A stretch of DNA of 64,000 bases from Emiliania huxleyi CCMP1516 (lineage: Eukaryota > Haptophyta > Isochrysidales > Noelaerhabdaceae), in contig NW_005198611.1 of the NCBI RefSeq assembly GCF_000372725.1, positions 8,946 through 72,945 of the forward strand, in the 5' to 3' direction. The number at the start of each line of letters is the position of its first letter. Positions within the stretch are counted from its first letter, which is position 1. The notes under the pieces were generated by a model that searched no databases, was not told the origin of the DNA, and saw only the letters and a program-made list of their open reading frames with translations. A program made the position numbers and the translations under genes. This document shows, piece by piece, positions 62,109-64,000 of the stretch.

Positions 62109-63639
62109 CCGGTCTGCCGGCGTCGCAGAGCAGCTTCTAGGCAAGGCATCAAAGTGCATCAAGACGGCCGGAGCTGCGCAGCAGTCGACCCTTGCAGAGC
62201 TGGCGACACTGGCCTCCACGCCACTCCTCGACGTCGAGCCGGCCCGGGCGAAACGATGCCTCGAGGCGGCGAGGACCGTGCCCGATGTCGATGTGACGCT
62301 TCTCGAGTCAGCATCAAAAACACTCAATTCGGCCGAGGAGGCGATTCGTGCGCGAGACAAGGCCACCGCCGCGCTGAGAGCAGCACTCGAGTCGGAGCAG
62401 CTCAGCGCAGATCTCAACACTCTGCGCGCATCACGAGACGCCGCGGCCGCTGCGTCTGTTGCCAAGAGCTTGCTCAACGACGCAGACAAATTCATCCAGC
62501 AGGCTGCTGCGCGTCAGGCGGCGAAGGCTCGCGCAGATGCTGCCAAGGCGGCCGTCGACGCGTTTTCCGAGGTGCCTCCCCTTACGTTGAGGCTCGAGGA
62601 CGCACAGGCAGCCATTCGCGAGGGCAGAGCAGCGGGTCTGGATGCGGCGGCAATCGCCCCGCTCGAGGCCAAGGTAAAGGCTGCTGAGAAGGCAATGCGG
62701 GAGCGCGAGAGGTTGACGGAGGAGCTCAAGACCCTCAACGAGCAGGACGCTGTTGCCGTCAATGTCGCGGCGCTAAAGGAGGCGATCGCCGCCGGCCAAG
62801 CGGCCGGGGTGTCGGATGAGGTGATGCAAGTGTCAGTGGGGCGCGTGTCCCTCGCCGAGGCTGTGCAGGCCGCCGCCGCGGTGGCCGACCAGGCACTCGA
62901 GCGACTGCTAGAGACTCCAAAGGAGTACGTCGACGTCGAGGAGGCAAAGGAAGAGATTGCGGAGATGCGGAGCAAAGGGGCGAGCGCGGCCATGGTCAAT
63001 AAGGCAGAGATGCATGTGGAGGAGGTAGCAAAGGCGCAGCGCAGGCTTGACGAGGCCAGGCAGGCCTTGCAAGACGTGAGCACCTCCGAGCCTCTCTCGC
63101 TCGACGTGGCAGACGGCCGAAAGCGGCTCTCAGAGGCCCGAGCCGCAGGCGTCGAGGAGTCGCTGATTGGCAGCGCTAGCCGGCATGTCGAGACCGCTGT
63201 GGAGGCACAAGCCAAGCGCGATGCGGCGTGGGAGCAGCTGGTGGCCCTTGCTGAGTGCCCCCCTGGCGAGATGGACGTTGTGCAGGCTCAGGATGTGTTT
63301 CGTCAGGCATGGCAGGCAGGCGTGGATGAGGATAAGCTGGAGGCGGTAGTGGCGCTGGTCGAGAAGGAGGCGGAGTTGCAGCAGAAGAGAGAGGACGCCC
63401 TCGTCGCACTCGAGGAGGTCCTGGACGCTGCCCCGCTGGAGATTGATCTTCCCTCAGCCCGCTTCATGCTTGCTGATGCCGAGGCGAACGGAGTCACCGC
63501 GACCAACCTTGCGGCGGCCCGGGCGACGATCGAATTCGCGGAGAAGGCGCAGTCGCAGGAGCGAGAAGCGCCGAGGGGAGATGAGTTCCAGATGGCGGAG
63601 GACATGGAGTTCATCAGGGAGGATATCTCGGTCGGCTGA
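62109..63639 (+). CDS. Protein of tandem ~57-residue helical repeats (5' end unresolved)
   Basis: Coding is clear from 62109 (after an acceptor CCTAG) to TGA at 63639, 509 codons. At least six units of 56-58 residues follow the pattern: P-L-x-[LI]-D-[LV], a helix with AxxxI/LxxA/G, RAAGV, a second helix ending VExAEKAQ, then RDxAxExLxxL. Examples are DVADGRKRLSEARAAGVEES and LEDAQAAIREGRAAGLDAAA. The repeats suggest an extended helical scaffold. No catalytic motif or membrane segment. The upstream exon is unclear; a candidate ends in ADDGIAT near 62090, and the true start may lie in or before the repeat at 61545-61990. Family not recognised. Confidence 0.7.
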
Positions 63640-63812
63640 GCTGATGCACGAGAGTGCCGAGAGCTAGATATCATAGCGCAGACATCATCATTTGAAGAGG
63701 CACTTCAGGGGACTCATGGCGTGTATCGTGCCGAGTACGTGGGGGCTGCGCAGGGCCCTCGGCGTGTATTGTCATGTTTAGTCACTGTCATGTTTAGTCA
63801 TTTAAACCTCCC

Positions 63813-64000
63813 TCAACACCACCCTCCAAGAGGGCCCCACTTGTACCTCTCCCCCAGCGGCCCCCTCTCTCGCCCCGTCTTGTCGGAGCTGTGGGTCCGC
63901 ATGATCGGGCCCGAGCCAGAGAGGTCGACCGGCTTCAGCTTGCTCTTGGGTGGCGCCAGCATGCTCGGTTTGAAATCAGGATGCTTTTCTGTGACGGGAG
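63813..64000 (-). CDS. C-terminal exon of an unknown gene, cut by right edge
   Basis: Minus-strand frame open from the right edge to TGA at 63813. It reads TEKHPDFKPSMLAPPKSKLK, then PVDLSGSGPIMRTHSSDKTG and ends LGERYKWGPLGGWC. Composition (K, H, D, F, Y, W) and absence of stops support real coding. No domain recognised. Confidence 0.6.
   Translation of the reverse strand, partial: PVTEKHPDFKPSMLAPPKSKLKPVDLSGSGPIMRTHSSDKTGRERGPLGERYKWGPLGGWC

Overview
This is a GC-rich nuclear window from a photosynthetic eukaryote with a complex plastid, most likely a haptophyte; a pelagophyte (stramenopile) is the main alternative. Three things point that way. First, protein-coding genes are broken by short introns (mostly 70-115 bp), and roughly half of the about 40 introns I could place by reading frame begin with GC rather than GT. 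Second, two plastid proteins are present: an Albino3/YidC insertase whose leader has a Phe at the likely signal-peptidase site, and a CtpA D1-processing protease with a lumenal transit signal. Third, a protein disulfide isomerase-like gene carries an in-frame TGA exactly where the first active-site Cys should be. A selenocysteine PDI of this kind is known from the haptophyte Emiliania huxleyi.

Layout, left to right. 1-3381 (-): LIM-myosin-ARM protein, cut by the left edge. 3.4-6.6 kb: repeats, including a 0.7 kb inverted repeat full of CACGTG palindromes. 6.7-8.0 kb (+): nucleotide-sugar transporter. 9-11 kb: small unknown gene, dispersed repeats and a large microsatellite. 11.8-13.3 kb (+): Albino3. 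14.0-14.5 kb (-): U-box protein. 16.5-19.1 kb (-): coiled coil fused to SEC12/PREB. 19.3-19.9 kb (+): Nudix hydrolase. 20.5-21.5 kb (+): selenocysteine PDI-like protein with a candidate SECIS. 22.7-23.6 kb (+): UBC12 (NEDD8 E2). 24.4-25.1 kb (-): Y14/RBM8A. 27.3-29.8 kb (+): long coiled coil. 30.3-33.2 kb (-): X-Pro-peptidase-like alpha/beta hydrolase. 33.6-34.2 kb (+): VTI1 SNARE. 36.2-36.8 kb (+): TenA_E. 37.7-39.3 kb (-): homeodomain/Gln-rich factor. 41.05-41.89 kb: hAT-like element with 8-bp target duplication. 43.0-43.7 kb (+): COPI-associated membrane protein. 44.2-46.3 kb (+): CtpA. 47.4-47.7 kb (-): histone H2A. 48.3-49.0 kb (-): LysM-like protein. 49.4-53.2 kb: repeats. 53.2-55.5 kb (-): LEA2-like membrane protein. 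56-56.8 kb (-): RGP1-like gene, 3' part unclear. 57.0-57.4 kb (-): histone H2B. 58.1-59.9 kb (-): BAF250/ARID1 C-terminal-like protein. 60.0-60.7 kb (+): unknown gene with an apparent frameshift. 62.1-63.6 kb (+): protein of about 57-residue helical repeats. 63.8 kb to the right edge (-): last exon of an unknown gene.

The genes are ordinary housekeeping singletons, not a co-transcribed pathway. Loose themes are secretory traffic (SEC12, COPI-associated, VTI1, RGP1-like, nucleotide-sugar transporter), chromatin (H2A, H2B, BAF250-like) and plastid biogenesis (Albino3, CtpA). Intergenic DNA is packed with at least six dispersed repeat families. Several have copies in this same window that reveal nested insertions and target-site duplications. 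H2A and H2B share an identical 16-nt 3' stem-loop of the replication-dependent histone type. All exon boundaries are my own inference from frame, splice dinucleotides and family similarity, without transcript data.
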